64,000 nucleotides of DNA, taken from Gordionus sp. m RMFG-2023. Its lineage: Eukaryota > Nematomorpha > Gordioida > Chordodea > Parachordodidae. How positions within the stretch are numbered: the stretch's first letter is position 1; each line of letters starts with the position of its first letter. A model generated the notes under the pieces. That model saw nothing but the letters and a program-made list of their open reading frames with translations, made no database searches and was not told where the DNA came from. Location of the stretch: contig NC_088779.1 of assembly GCF_954871325.1 (NCBI RefSeq), positions 265,121 through 329,120 of the forward strand, read 5' to 3'. Below, piece after piece: positions 1 to 12,325 of the stretch. The position numbers and the translations under genes are program-made.

Positions 1-29
1 CAAAGAAAAACTACTAAGTATATACTAAA

Positions 30-620
30 ATTTAATAAAAAGAATATATCAATACATTCTAATATACCATTAAATAATTATCCTCATTCTGTTAAATTTT
101 AAATTTATAAATCTTAAGTATATTAAAATAATTGCAATAAATGTATTTATTAATTCTAGGCCATTTGAATGGTACCCTAATAATATCTTTAGGTAAACAT
201 GATTAGATATATAAAATATTACTATTATGAACTATTTATCCGATTAATCCATTCTTTATTTTATATATTTTTTTATTATATTAATTTAACATCCAATTCA
301 ATATAACTTATATCAAATTCTTTCATCTATTTTAAAATAATCACAATGATCATACTTAGATTCTTACTCATCATTTCAATCTGGAATTTGAAGTATACAT
401 CATTTTTCTTCTAATACTTAGGAAAAACAGAAATATTTCGTGGGCGAGGTATATATAATTTATCTTTAATCATTTAATTAAAATTATAGTCTCCTGGTAT
501 ATTGGAATTTTATCCTCAAAAGGTAAAAAATATGTGTTGCGACTATAATTAAAACAAATTTAACTATTTTAGACGCTAGACCATTTTTTGCAGCATAATG
601 GTATGCCAATAATATAATTT
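30..620. repeat. Dispersed repeat R1, copy 1
   Basis: This noncoding block shares ordered short blocks with 22,860-23,300 and with 9,230-9,355 plus 12,687-12,990. The shared blocks include a 'tctaggcc..ttgaatgg' start, an 'aggaaaaacagaaatattcg' middle and a 'gcataatggtat' end. No coding capacity or clear terminal repeats are visible, so its class is unknown. The copies are strongly diverged, which implies an old family. Confidence 0.5.
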
Positions 621-1249
621 ATATTTAGACTATATTGTTTGTTTAGTAAAAATATATATTATTTAGTAAAATAAAAGAAAAAATATTTATTTCATATTTT
701 TTTGTAATTTTATGAGAATATATGTAATTAATTTGCTTGAATCAATGTTTAATTTATTGTTTGGATAAGTTATTGAAGGAGTAGACATTCAATTTTTATT
801 ACTGAATCATCGGTTTATGTATTGCAAATAAAAAAATATTAAATTTTTACACAATCCAAAATTATTCATTATTTATTTTTTAGGGAAGTTTATAAGTAAT
901 AAATATTAATATACACTAATGAAAAACGCATTAGAAACCCTAAACTATCAAGAGATTGAGAATAAATAAAAGATAATTATACGAAATTAGTGAAATACAT
1001 TGACAATTTAAACAAATAAGGATTTAAAATTGCAAAGGATCCATGTGTCCAAAAAGTGTTTATTTATTAGTTGTTTCTGTTTCTTCTTTTTTTATTTCTT
1101 ACCATATTCAATCAAAAATCAGAAATAAATTTTAAAAATAACGTCCAAGAAGCTCTTATGAATCACTGAAAATTAGCCCCAGACTCTTAATATCTTTAAA
1201 ATTTAATTTTATGAAAATATATCTTTTGTTCAAATAGAAAATAATTTTA

Positions 1250-1946
1250 GGAGACCGGGGACAGTTTGTCCATGCTATAAAAAATAGACAAAGCAATTTT
1301 TCTAAAATTTTTTTACATAATTTTATTCTTTATATATATCACTAAGGTAGAAATTAATATTTAAGACATTTAGTTTTTAATTAATGCGCAATTTTATAAA
1401 AAACACCCGTGGTACCTATTTACCTTTCACGTTACGCGTCATAGCTCTTTTTTATTTTTAGATTTTTAAAAAATAAAAGTGTTGATTTCTAAGTAAATGA
1501 TAAAAATAAATTGTCAAATATGTTAAATTTATTAGGGTTCATCTATATCACATATATCACCCGGAAGTACTCGTTGTGTCTTAAATCTGTCATATAATTA
1601 CAAAAAATAAGTCATTCATCTTCATATTTTCATTAGGGTTAAACAAACTAGTGACTTCTAATGTTTTTATAAATTTAGTTGGATTTTTTTACAAAATAAT
1701 CCCTGCTTAAAAATGGCTAATACGTACCCCGCCAAAATCTGCCCCATGTAAAATTTTAAAAGGTTATATTTTAAATTTGCATTTAAAAATTTTTTCATGA
1801 GCAATTTTGTCCAAAACATTTTTGGACCTACTTAAGCACCTTATTTAAATAAAATTTGGCTTAAATTTCAAATCTTAAACTTTATTAATTTTTAAATTAT
1901 TCGAGAAGAAAATACTTACCCCGGGAACACACTATTCCCGGTCTCC
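1250..1946. mobile_element. TA-flanked inverted-repeat element (non-autonomous DNA transposon)
   Basis: The left end reads TA then GGAGACCGGGGACAG. The right end, read on the other strand, is GGAGACCGGGAATAG followed by TA. The tips match perfectly for 10 bases and imperfectly after that. TA flanks fit a Tc1/mariner-like family, but no transposase is inside. The interior contains no convincing open frame and resembles 7,530-7,905. Another right-type end (TTCCCGATCTCC-TA) lies at about 2,261-2,275, and a left-like end (GGAAGGGGACAG) lies near 29,708, so the family has several copies here. Confidence 0.55.
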
Positions 1947-2065
1947 TATATAGAATTGGGTTTAAACTTTTATATAAGTTAGTTATTGGATAATTAAAAC
2001 CATAAATTAGAATTTAAGAAAGTTTCTTTTGAGAGTATAAATCATATATTATATGATAAAAATTA

Positions 2066-2152
2066 TATGTGTGATCCAATAATAAAAAAATTTTATGTGT
2101 GATCCAATAATAAAAAAATTTTATGTGTGATCCAATAAAAAAAAAATTTATA
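2066..2152. repeat. Three-copy tandem repeat, ~31 bp unit
   Basis: Three nearly identical units each contain 'atgtgtgatccaataa' followed by an A-run. No coding potential is seen. This looks like ordinary tandem slippage in AT-rich DNA. Confidence 0.75.
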
Positions 2153-2279
2153 GCCATATTGCATAATGTAATTATTCATATATGACTAAAAATTTTACCA
2201 TTAGAGTTGAGTACTAAAGAAGAAAACCTCAAGGCTCGGAAAAACCCTTGGGCTCATAATATTCCCGATCTCCTAATAT

Positions 2280-4145
2280 AATATTATTTTAGAATATAAA
2301 TTTGAATTAATAAGAAAATATAATAATAAAAAAACAGGTCATTCGATATAATAATGACCTAAAGAATATATTTAAAAAAAAACATCATAAGTTTGTGATA
2401 CCATTATCCACATATTTCTTCAATACTAAATAAAAATTATAATTATAAATTTGAACCACTTTTGTTTTTAATGGGCAGATAAGATATAATAGTAGTAACG
2501 GATATATTTTTAAAATCACTAAATCTACGAATACGATAACACTAAAATTGTTTATACAATTATAAAAAGATCTAATATTATTTTCTCGGGTCAGGCTAAA
2601 ATAGATGTTAAAATAAAAATGAAATTGTGATTTTGTATAACGAAAATATATTCAAAAATGTGTCTAACACACTCAAGCTAGTTATCTGCAATTATTATGC
2701 TATAACAGATGTAATTTTCCTTGAGAATTGCAATTGATATTACTTTAGTGTTTTTATAGGAATTTCTGAAGTTCGTTCGAGTTTGACCGATATCAATAAG
2801 CTGTCAAATCACATTATTATAAAGAGACAGAATAGAGAAATTTAAGAATTCCGGGATTTTTCTGGCGTTTTAGTTTTTATCATATAGGAATATAAGAAAG
2901 TCATGGAAGAAATAACAAGTTAAAATTATTTTTCTTGTTAATAGAATACGTATAATTCTATCAGCATATGTATTGTTGATAAAAATTTAAATCAATTTAG
3001 TTGTATCACTCATTTAAAGAGATATTATTATATTACATTTAAAATATCAGGATTGCTAGAATGGCGATCATATAAAAGATATGATGGCAAACTGTGATCA
3101 GAAGTTCAATATTTGTAACATAATATAATATATTGAGCTTATAGAATTTTTGTTATTTGATTAAAATCAAAAATCATAGGCTTTAAACTAGAAATTAAGG
3201 GGATAGAGTTGTTATGTCATGCTTTATTTATACTCTGAGATGATTTCTTATTTAACTATACTCAAAAATCACATGAGCTGAGATATCACTTTGTTTAAAG
3301 CAATCTATAATAGCAAATAACTTGTAATATTGTTGCAGTATTCAAATATAGATTTAATACAAAACATTTTAATTTATATTTATAAATAAATATAATCGTA
3401 ATTTTGATAAATTCAATATAAACATAAAATTTTAGATATCCGAGCATAGTGTTCTATCAATTAAAAAATGTAGGAAATTCATATAATGAACAAACTATTA
3501 TTTTAAATGAGTCATTTTCTAAAGTTCCTTACTAGATCTGATTATTTTTGCATTGATATGAACATAACTTCTTTTTTTTCTTTTAACCCTAAATATGCTG
3601 TGATCAATTTTTTTTTGTTTCGTTTAAAAAAATCGAAACAGTTTTTAAATGGATAATTTTTTAAAATTCCTTGCCAGATCTGATATTTTTACAAATCCCT
3701 ATTCTTTTATAGAATTTTTAAGATGTATATACATAAGTATATTGTGATTTAATCCTAATTTTAAATATAGCATTGCCTTTTTAAGATATAAATTTTAAAA
3801 AAATTTATATTTATTTTTAATCTAGTCATTTCTTTTTTGACTCTTTGATAATATGCTCAAAATTATTTAATAACTTATATAAACAAAAATGAGGCTAAAT
3901 TTGGATTTTAATAGTGTTTAATATAAGTATTAACATTTAAGACTTCTTTCCTAGTTAGGCTCATAAAAATTCACATACATATATATATATATACATAATC
4001 GTAAGACAATATTAAAATAATATGAGACTTAATATATTTTGTATTTAGCTATTGTTTCACTGACTTCTGAATAAATATAAAATAAGGGTATTATAAATAA
4101 CCATAGTTGCAGCGTATTAAAAAAATATATTGAGATATGTTTTAA
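2280..4145. other. AT-rich intergenic stretch, nothing recognised
   Basis: No frame of useful length, no RNA gene and no terminal repeats were seen. A short (AT)n run lies near 3,980. Two T-rich segments (around 3,540 and 3,660) share a motif close to 'ttccttaccagatctgat', so they may be copies of one small repeat. Confidence 0.5.
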
Positions 4146-4317
4146 TTGGCTCTATTTAAATAAATTAATATTTTAGCCATATATTAACAAGTATCGAATT
4201 TTGTTACTAGATACCCAAACCTTTCTGTCATTTATGACAAAAATTCTCTAGGCTTGCATAATATTTTTTGCAAAGATTTAGGTTTGCCATTTTAAGTCAA
4301 GCAGTTTAACAACACTA
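4146..4317. mobile_element. hAT-type MITE, partial copy
   Basis: The right end carries the family tip (gtttaacaacacta) preceded by an 'aagtcaagc' block. The middle contains 'aggcttgcataatatttttt', also seen in the copies at 12.4, 28.9 and 44.6 kb. The left end is decayed and I could not place a target duplication. It is noncoding. Confidence 0.45.
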
Positions 4318-4911
4318 AAGGTTTAGTTCATCAATAAAATCGTTCCCTCAAAACTGGTATATCTAAACTATTATTATAGAACTCTTATTTCAGAGTATAG
4401 AATAGTAATAGAGCTTATATAAAACTAGAATATTTTATTTTAAAAAATTAATCTTCTTAAAGTAAATAATAATTATAAACTCCTATCACATCTGCCCATA
4501 CCAGCTTCTTTGATATTTAGTGATGAACCTCATAAATACAAACTTAATATTAAATGCATCTATAGATTCACAATGATTAAAATTACAAATATGGTTTTGC
4601 TAATTTTAGAGGAAGATAACAATTTAGTTATAGATAATTGAATAATATATTAATTTTATATTTTATAAATTTTTTAAATCACAAAACCCATTAGCACCAA
4701 ATATAATAATTTGTCTGAAAAAACCTAAGCTATTTTTGATTTATAGATTCATATTAAGCATATTATTTAAAAATAGCTATTTCACAAACATTACCATTTG
4801 CAAATCGGAAAGTATTTATTTTAAAAACCCTCTTTAATTGTTATAATGCTAAATATATAATTTATTTGTAGATAGCGATGTCATAATCAAAAAAGGTTAA
4901 TTAATTACAAC

Positions 4912-6021
4912 TAGTGTTGTGATGATTTAATGAAACATGTTGACGATTAAATTAAAACCTATTTTTTTTAAACTTCTCTTAACTTATTATTAATGAATAC
5001 CTTCACTATCTCCCGTATATTAGATTTTTCAACATCTACAAGTTTGCAACATTTAACATTATATTGCTTATTATATATATTTTTTGTCTCAAAAAATACA
5101 TGATTATAGACTGGGCATTAATAGCAATAATATTTAAAACCTACCTGAATGAATTATCATCCATTTTTAAGTTAAATCCACTAATAATTACGGATAATGT
5201 GCCTATTCAGTGTGCCCATATAATAACTAAAAATTATCAAAATATTGTATATCTTCCACCTTATTCTTCGCAACCTAACCCCGTTGGAAACTTTTTTGGA
5301 GTTTTGAAAAATCAATATCGCTTTATATATCCCAAATCAAATAACAGAATCCATTTAATCGAGGCAATTTCTAGTCTTTTGCTTAATTTCATTAATTATG
5401 ATTTCACCTTACTCACGTTCGATGCAATATGTTGAAGAAGGAATCAGATCTATTCTTAAAACGACTAATTTAATAAATAATTACACTAAATTATTATATA
5501 TTATAAAAAAAATTTCGTTATATTAAGTGCAATACAAATAGAAGAATAAGCATTTTTTGATCTTTTATGTAAATAAAATAAATAAACATTAAATAAAGAT
5601 CTCACAAGTCATTTTTTAAACTATAATATTAGAAAGGTATAGAAAATTAAATAAACAATGAAAAAATTAAGTTAAAAAATTTTCATAATTTGACCTTAAG
5701 TTTATCCAAAAAGATATTGTGTATTTATAACTCATCCAAAAGTCTTTTAATAGATAAAAATTAATTTCTTAAAAAAATATTATATTGAAACATAGTCCAA
5801 ATTTATTTTCAAATAAAACTTAATTCTCGATAATTTTTTGCTATCCTGTAATTTAAAAGGGTCAGACATTCTATCAGCAAACTCATATTCATGCCAAAAT
5901 TATTTAAAATTTTTTTATAAATTGTAAATGTGTTATTTTAATTATTTTTGCAAACAAAATATTTTTATATGGATGGTTTTAATTTAATCGTCAACATTTT
6001 CATTAAATCATCACAACACTG
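4912..6021 (+). mobile_element. Tc1/mariner (IS630-like) DNA transposon, truncated
   Basis: Inverted repeats of about 46 bases bound a 1.1-kb unit. The left arm is 4,912-4,959 (agtgttgtgatgatttaatg at its tip) and the right arm is 5,975-6,021, ending in catcacaacactg. A TA dinucleotide follows the right end; the left tip is one or two bases off, so its exact border is unclear. Between the arms lies only the C-terminal part of a DDE transposase (5,064-5,435). At 1.1 kb the element is too short for a complete mariner plus flanks, so it is an internally shortened, non-autonomous copy. It sits inside an older repeat shared with 15.9-16.4 kb. Confidence 0.75.
5064..5435 (+). pseudogene. Tc1/mariner-type DDE transposase, C-terminal fragment
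   Basis: The 123-residue frame ends in a DDE_3-type transposase segment. The hallmarks are ITDN at residues 42-45 (second catalytic aspartate, D44), then a hydrophobic stretch, 'VYLPPYSSQPNPVGNFFGVL' at 62-81, and a Leu-rich tail. In active relatives the last motif reads NPIEN with the catalytic glutamate; here that position is glycine (G75), so the product would be inactive. The N-terminal helix-turn-helix region and the first catalytic aspartate are not present in the 150 bp between the left inverted repeat and this frame. Normal length is around 340 residues. The protein would cut and paste its own element in the nucleus. The family assignment is strong; expression is unlikely. Confidence 0.8.
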
Positions 6022-6559
6022 TAATAGGAATATGCGTATGTGTTGCATAATTATTGCACAACATCTACAAAATAAAGCTTTCATAATATGATATCCCTTA
6101 TTATTTATTTGATATTTTTATAAAATATTTATAGAAAAATTGAGCAAGGTTGTGAGTGGTAAGGTCTTTTACTCTTTTACTGTATAAAGATTATTATAAA
6201 ATATGTTTATATTTCTCCTAGATTACTTAAATTATTTGGATCTTTCTATCCAAGGTAGATTATTTTCATAGAATATTTTTTCTTTTTCTAATTTTAAAAT
6301 ATTACTTAAGATTCAAATTTCACAATGGGGATAAGTAAATTTAGAAATGATAATTATTTATGTAACATATTATTAAATACATTAGGATTGAGAAATAAAA
6401 AGCTCACTATTAACATAGGTATACTAAACATTTTAAAAAATTATCCATATAGTATATTTTTTAAATAGAACAAGAATATAGACTCACATGTAAAATACTT
6501 ATATAAATGAAATTTTATATATAAATAGATGATACGGATAATACTAATAAATCCTAATT

Positions 6560-7530
6560 TGTAATAAATTACCATATTTCTACATGAAGCCAAAATATAT
6601 ATTGAACATTATTTAGGGGTTTTAAATCAATTGATGTACTTAAATAATTATAAAATATTTCTGATTTACAAAGGTTAGAAAATAGCTAATATAAAATAAA
6701 AGAATACAAAGCAGCTTTATATGAAATATCATAAAAGAAGAAACATAATAAAGTTAATTTATAAGGAAAAATTCAATTATATAATTCTATCCAGTGCAAA
6801 GCAAAAGTCTGTTCCAGTTTAGTCAAAGAATTTAAATTTTGACTGGATTTCTAAATTTGAAAACTAAAATAGACATAATACTAGATAATTAACCTGCTTT
6901 GGATTATGACCTCTGAATTCATTATGCGATTATAAATTTGAGAGATGAACCTTGCGCTGGCCCTGAAAGAGCACAGATATAAACGTGTAACCTTGTGGAA
7001 CCTCAAATAGGGATACAAAATTGAATAGTCATTTGGCTTACTGCTTTATCCTGGATCAGTAGATACGTAGTTTATTAATCAAGATTTATCTATCTTGGCA
7101 AAAATATCCAATCTAAGATGATGCGAAGTCAATACACGAAAAGTAATATACATTATGGTTGCCATAAAATAAAAGAAGATAGCATTTTATAATCTATTGA
7201 TAAATTGTAAGTTTGGCCCATTAATTGATGTATTAAAAATTTTCTTGCCTTGTATATTTCTATCTTAATGCAGTTGACATTTCATAGATTATTATTTTTC
7301 TAAAGGCTTATAATTTACTAAATTCATACCTTATCTGATATTAAAGGTAGATAACGACTTGTATCTTTTTTACACAAGTTTGATAGCTAGATAGATAACA
7401 CAAGATTAAAATTTAACCTTCAGTTTGATTATTTAGTTAATAAATTTAAATGTTTGTGTAAGAAAAGAATCATTAAGTCAAACATCTTAATAATATTTGC
7501 GACCCTAAAAAAATTACTTTTTCTTATAAA
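6560..7530. other. Intergenic; less AT-rich patch at 6,885-7,120 unexplained
   Basis: Most of this stretch is featureless. The patch at 6,885-7,120 has more G+C than its surroundings and contains short open segments on both strands, but stops interrupt all of them and no family was recognised. It could be an old transposon or pseudogene. Confidence 0.35.
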
Positions 7531-7905
7531 AATAATTGGATTTTTTATTAAAAATAATCCCTCCTTAAAAAGTGTTGAATCCCGCCTAAACATGCCTATC
7601 TTAACATTTAATTAAAATTTAGAATCAGGATAAATTACCATAATAGTGTCAATATTTTTATACATGATAAAATTAAGATTAATTTGTGATTAAATCTTAG
7701 TAATTTTTATAAAAATATTTATAAATAAAAATTTTTTTAAATTATTTTGAAGTGTCAATATTTAAATTTGCATTTAAAACTTTTCATTAGCATACGAAAA
7801 ACGTTTTAGAACCATTGAAGAATTTTATTTTAAATTTCATATATCAAAGTTTATTAGTTTTTAAATAATTGGAAGAAATTATCTGCCCTGGTTAACACAA
7901 TGTAT
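7530..7905. repeat. Diverged second copy of the 1.25-kb element's interior
   Basis: Blocks such as 'aataatccctccttaaaaa', 'aaatttgcatttaaaa' and 'aaagtttattagtttttaaa' match 1,690-1,905 in the same order. The terminal GGAGACCGGG is not visible here. It is noncoding. Confidence 0.45.
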
Positions 7906-8373
7906 TTGGTAAATTAATCAATAACTATTATCTTTGTAATATCTTTCATTTTAAATTTACTTTCGCTATGGCCAAATACATTATTTAATTTAATATGATT
8001 AATTAATTTGGTATCAAACAAATAAAAAAAATAATTAAATAAAATTTCTCAACATTGATTACTGGTTACCAATTAATAATTATTCAAAAATTTTATATTT
8101 TTAATAAGAATAACTTTATCAATTAGTGAATAAATTGTAAAATTTATTATTTATTTTATGCAAATTTTAACATAAAAAGCTTTTATGAGTGAAAATCATT
8201 TTATTTATGATTATAGTGTTTATCTATCCTAATAAAAAAAAATTTCTGAATTCATGTTAACCAAATTTATTTTAGAAATAAACATCACAAGATAGAATTT
8301 AATCAGAGTGTTGTGTTTTATTTTAGCTTATATTTACATTTTTTAGTAAAGTAGGAATGATGATACATAGATG

Positions 8374-8561
8374 TAGGCCTATTAAAAAACGAATTTCGAT
8401 TAGTGATTATTTGTATTCGTAAGAATAATAAAATCTCTTATTTGTATTCGATTCGAATAATTCGTATTTGAATCGAATAAATATTATTCGGATAAAACAA
8501 ATAATTCACATTATCGTATTTATTCGAATCGAATATTCGAATTTTTTTTTGAATAAGCCTA
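8374..8561. mobile_element. Foldback/MITE element with ATTCGAATCG-type repeats
   Basis: The left end is TA-GGCCTATTAAAAAA. The right end, read on the other strand, is TA-GGCTTATTCAAAAAA. The interior is packed with overlapping direct and inverted copies of 'tattcgaatcgaata', so the single strand could fold tightly. TA flanks suggest a Tc1/mariner-type tip, though the length of the true duplication is uncertain. It is noncoding. Confidence 0.5.
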
Positions 8562-9408
8562 ATTATATTATCATACTACCTAAATATGGAATTTCTACAA
8601 TTTTATAGTTCAAATATAAGTTTAATCATAAATATATGATTAAGAACAAGGGGTAGTGATTCATTATCCACTTTGAATTCGATGATATATTTTAAAATCA
8701 TTTTATTATGTGAAAAGTGTGATAAATTACGTTTAAGTATTTAAATGATTATATGATAAAATTATTCATATATAGTGAAAGAAGCATTAGAACGAGGTCG
8801 TACTACAAGTAGATTAATATAATAACTACTATATTTTAAAAAATTAAATAATTATATTTTTAAATTAGAGATTTTAATTAAACGATTGGGTAAAATCTAT
8901 ATTCTAAATATATGACATTTTTAAAATCTTAAACAAATTAGAAAACAGGCGTTTTAATATTACTAATTAATTTTTAAATAACAGGTTTTGAGAAAATGAT
9001 ATTCAGGTCACTTTACTTTCTAAATGTAAGAATAAATTCCCAAAGATCTTTTAGAAATTATAGAAGAAAATCAACATTTCCAAGGTTGAGTTGCCAAGTG
9101 GGACCTCAACTCCACCTTTCATCTAGCACAAATAAAAGTATTTATAAAACTCATCAAATCTTATGATAATTTTAGGTGGTATCCCCTACTCTCTCTCTTG
9201 CTACATCACTGCCTACCTATCATTTAAATTTATTACAAGTTTTAGTAGATACTAATATATAAATATATTTATTAAATCTAGGACCTTTTATAAATGGCAG
9301 CATAGTAATACAGATAGGTAATAATTTATACATCAGTATTTTTTTAAATTTCATTACTATAGGCAGTGGCGTAGCTACGGGGGGGGTTTTCGGGTTTGGA
9401 CCCCCCCC

Positions 9409-10285
9409 AGAGCAAATAATTTTTTTTTTAGAATATTCGTTTAAAAGACTCAAAAGTGACTTTATATCAAATAAATACCATGAATAATTATATTTTTCTG
9501 GTTTTGATGTTTGTGGAAGGATATTATTACTTTTAATTTTAAATATATATATAAATTATTCTGTATATTATTTTAAAGTCATTGATAATAATCTATTAAT
9601 TTTAATAATATATTATTGATGCATTTTTAAAAAAATATTTATTATAAATTATCCAAGATATGGTTCGATAATAATAATATGAAATAAAAAAGTGCATAAT
9701 CTACCCCCCCCCCCCCCTCAGAGCAATTTTTAGATTATTCGTTCAAAAGACTCAAAAGTGACTTTATATCAAATAAATACCATGAATATTTATATTTTTC
9801 TGGTTTTGATGTTTGTGGAAGGATATTATTACTTTTATATATATATAAATTATTCTGTATATTATTTTAAAGTCATTGATAATAATCTAATAAATTATAA
9901 TAATATATTATTTATGCATATTTAAAAAAATATTTATTATAAATTATCCAAGATATGGTTCGAAAATAATAATATGAAATAAAAAAGTGCATAATCTACC
10001 CCCCCCCCCCCCTCAGAGCAATTTTTTTAGATTATTCGTTCAAAAGACTCAAAAGTGACTTTATATCAAATAAATACCATGAATATTTATATTTTTCTGG
10101 TTTTGATGTTTGTGGAAGGATATTATTACTTATATATATATATAAATTATTCTGTATATTATTATAAAATCATTGATAATAATCTAATAAAATATAATAA
10201 TATATTATTTATGCATATTTAAAAAAATATTTATTATAATTTATCGAAGATATGGTTCGAAAATAATAATATGAAAATAGTGCAT
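9409..10285. repeat. Three tandem ~300-bp units with poly-C tracts
   Basis: Units start near 9,409, 9,719 and 10,013. Each begins with 'agagcaat..attcgtt', continues through 'aaaagactcaaaagtgactt' and a 'ctggttttgatgtttgtgga' block, and ends in 'aaaaaagtgcataatctac'. The second and third are preceded by runs of about 14-15 C. The units differ by few bases and small length changes, so the triplication is young. They lie at the 5' end of the hAT element and may be duplicated subterminal sequence. Confidence 0.85.
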
Positions 10286-10434
10286 AATCTACTTTCTCTG
10301 CTTTTATTTCTAATAATATATATTTGGTTTATATTTTGTAGCATTTTTATAAATGAAATTATTAAAGAGATTAAATTTATGACTAAAAAGTAAAGATTGT
10401 TATTTCCTATTTACGAACTTTAAGATTGAAGGAA

Positions 10435-11794
10435 ATGGACATTAGAAAATATTTACTAAGTAACAAAAAAAATTTACCAGCTAATATCTCATGCAATTTA
10501 TGCCCTGTTGAAAATGATAAGCATGATATAAATACACGAGGTTAAAAAATATTTAATCCAGTGTACTAATTAATATCTTATGCATTATAGGCTCTATTGA
10601 AAATAATAAGGATGATGTAAATACACCAGGTCAAAATAACATTTAATATAAAAGATATTTAAAATTAATAGCTAACTATTTTTATTTTAGAATTTAAAAT
10701 TAAACACCTAGTCATAGTTTTAACTAAATTAAAATTGCCAGTACAAACCACTTTGGGTAATTTATTATTTTAAATAATTTTGGCTAACCAAAATATTTTG
10801 ACATTTATAAGATATACCCAAACGTAGGAGGGAAGAAAATGATCTTGATACACTCATTTATATACCCAAAGACCATATAAAATCACTACCTAGTACAAGT
10901 AATATAATCTATTAAGATTTAAATATTTTTTATTATAGATTTAGATATATCAAGTATTACATTTAATAAAAATGATGATAGTCAACAAAATGAACATACC
11001 AAATCACTAATTAATATAGAAAATCAAAATTTTAATGATGAACTTGATACCATAAGCAACAATTTACCACCCACATCAGGTATTTTATAATGACCTTATT
11101 TAAATGAATCACCAATTAATATAGAAAATCAGAATTTTAATGATGAACTTGATACCATAAGCAACAATTTACCACTCACCTCAGGTATTTTATGAACTTA
11201 TATGACCTTATTTAAATGTATTCATTTAAATTTTAGAAATACCTAGATACTCTATAAAAAATTATGATAAAAATAAGCTAAATACACTTGATCACTTCAA
11301 ATCTCTACCTAGTAAAAGTAATGTTAACTATTACCTTTAAATATTTATATCATAATTTTAGGTATATCAAGTATCACATTGAAGAAGAATGATAGTAGTC
11401 AACAAAATATTATAGGCTGTATCAATTTAGAATTTAAAGGTTATCTAATATGTTGTTTTATTTTAATTTATTTTTATAGGAATATCTCAATTAATATTCA
11501 CACCAAGGGGTAAAAAAAATAGTGATAACAAACAAAAAAATACACTAAGTCACAACAAATCACTATCTAATAAATGTAATGTAACAATTACTTATTAATA
11601 TTTACATTAAAATTTTAGATATATAAAAAATCTAGGGAGAATTTAAATGGAAATGAAGTTCCACTCATGTCAGGTATTAGTCTTATTTAAATTATATTTA
11701 TTTAAAATCTTAGCAATTCCCACATACTCCAGAAAACTAAAGTATAATAGACAACCAATTATACTAGATCATTTAGAACCATCACCTACTACAA
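10435..11794 (+). CDS. Chain of short exons inside the hAT element (N-terminal transposase-like, no catalytic domain)
   Basis: The first exon (10,435-10,540) encodes MDIRKYLLSNKKN and more, with a CxxC pair, and ends in phase 1 at a GT. The MDIRKYL start recalls hAT/ZMYM-type transposases. At least six further segments follow, each preceded by a T-rich AG and followed by GT: 10,591-10,629 (39 nt), two near-copies of 'NFNDELDTISNNLPP', modules of the form 'IPxYSxK...LDxxxSLPS', and modules starting 'ISSIT' or 'ISQLIF'. Most checked exons begin and end in phase 1, so each can be copied or skipped without shifting the frame. The predicted product is polar and low in complexity. No stop-bounded catalytic region follows. 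It may be the surviving 5' half of a transposase gene or an amplified noncatalytic reading frame. The splice sites are my inference. Confidence 0.5.
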
Positions 11795-12045
11795 GTGATA
11801 TAGTCTATTACTTTATACTTATAATAATCAAAAGTTGGTTCCAAAGCTAACATGTCATCTATGATTATTAGCCTAGGTTTCTCAATATTAATTTTAAACA
11901 TCTATCATATATTGGTAAAAAAATATTGCCAACACAATTTTGATTTTTTCACTTTGAAGGATATCGACTTAAATTTACAGTTTAAAAAAACATTTATTTT
12001 TTAATCTATAGTTTTAATGTGTTTACTAATTATAAAATATATCAT

Positions 12046-12227
12046 TTATAATTAAGGCAATATAATATTTATAATTAAAGCAATTTATATGTGTAATACT
12101 AATATTTATAATTAAGGCAATATAATATTTATAATTAAAGCAATATAATATTTATAATTAAAGCAATATAATATTTATAATTAAAGCAATATAATATTTA
12201 TAATTAAATCAATATAATATTTATATT
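12046..12227. repeat. ~23-bp tandem repeat, about seven copies
   Basis: The unit is close to 'ataatatttataattaaagca'. It lies inside the hAT element downstream of the exon chain and is noncoding. Confidence 0.75.
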
Positions 12228-12325
12228 TTAAATAATCGCTTTTTATTTGTAAATAACTTCTAAAAGTATAATAAAATGAAACGTATATCAATAAAATTGT
12301 GTCAATGTGTTATTTTAATTAAAAT

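Larger units (their letters stand above)
4780..6560. repeat. Dispersed repeat R2, copy split by a Tc1-like insertion
   Basis: The blocks at 4,780-4,905 and 6,022-6,380 align in order with 15,870-16,440. Examples are 'tagatagcgatgtcataa' against 'tagatggcgatattataa', and 'ggggataagtaaattta' against 'ggaataagtaaattta'. The 4.9-6.0 kb transposon interrupts this copy only, so the repeat was there first. It is noncoding and of unknown class. Confidence 0.45.

Noticed and set aside
5064-5435. Bacterial insertion sequence (IS630) from contamination or transfer
   Set aside because: The host-like AT content, the eukaryotic repeat context and the known presence of Tc1/mariner in animals explain it without transfer.
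12046-12227. Regular short repeats that might suggest a CRISPR array
   Set aside because: The units are directly adjacent with no unique spacers, in a eukaryotic transposon; it is a simple tandem repeat.
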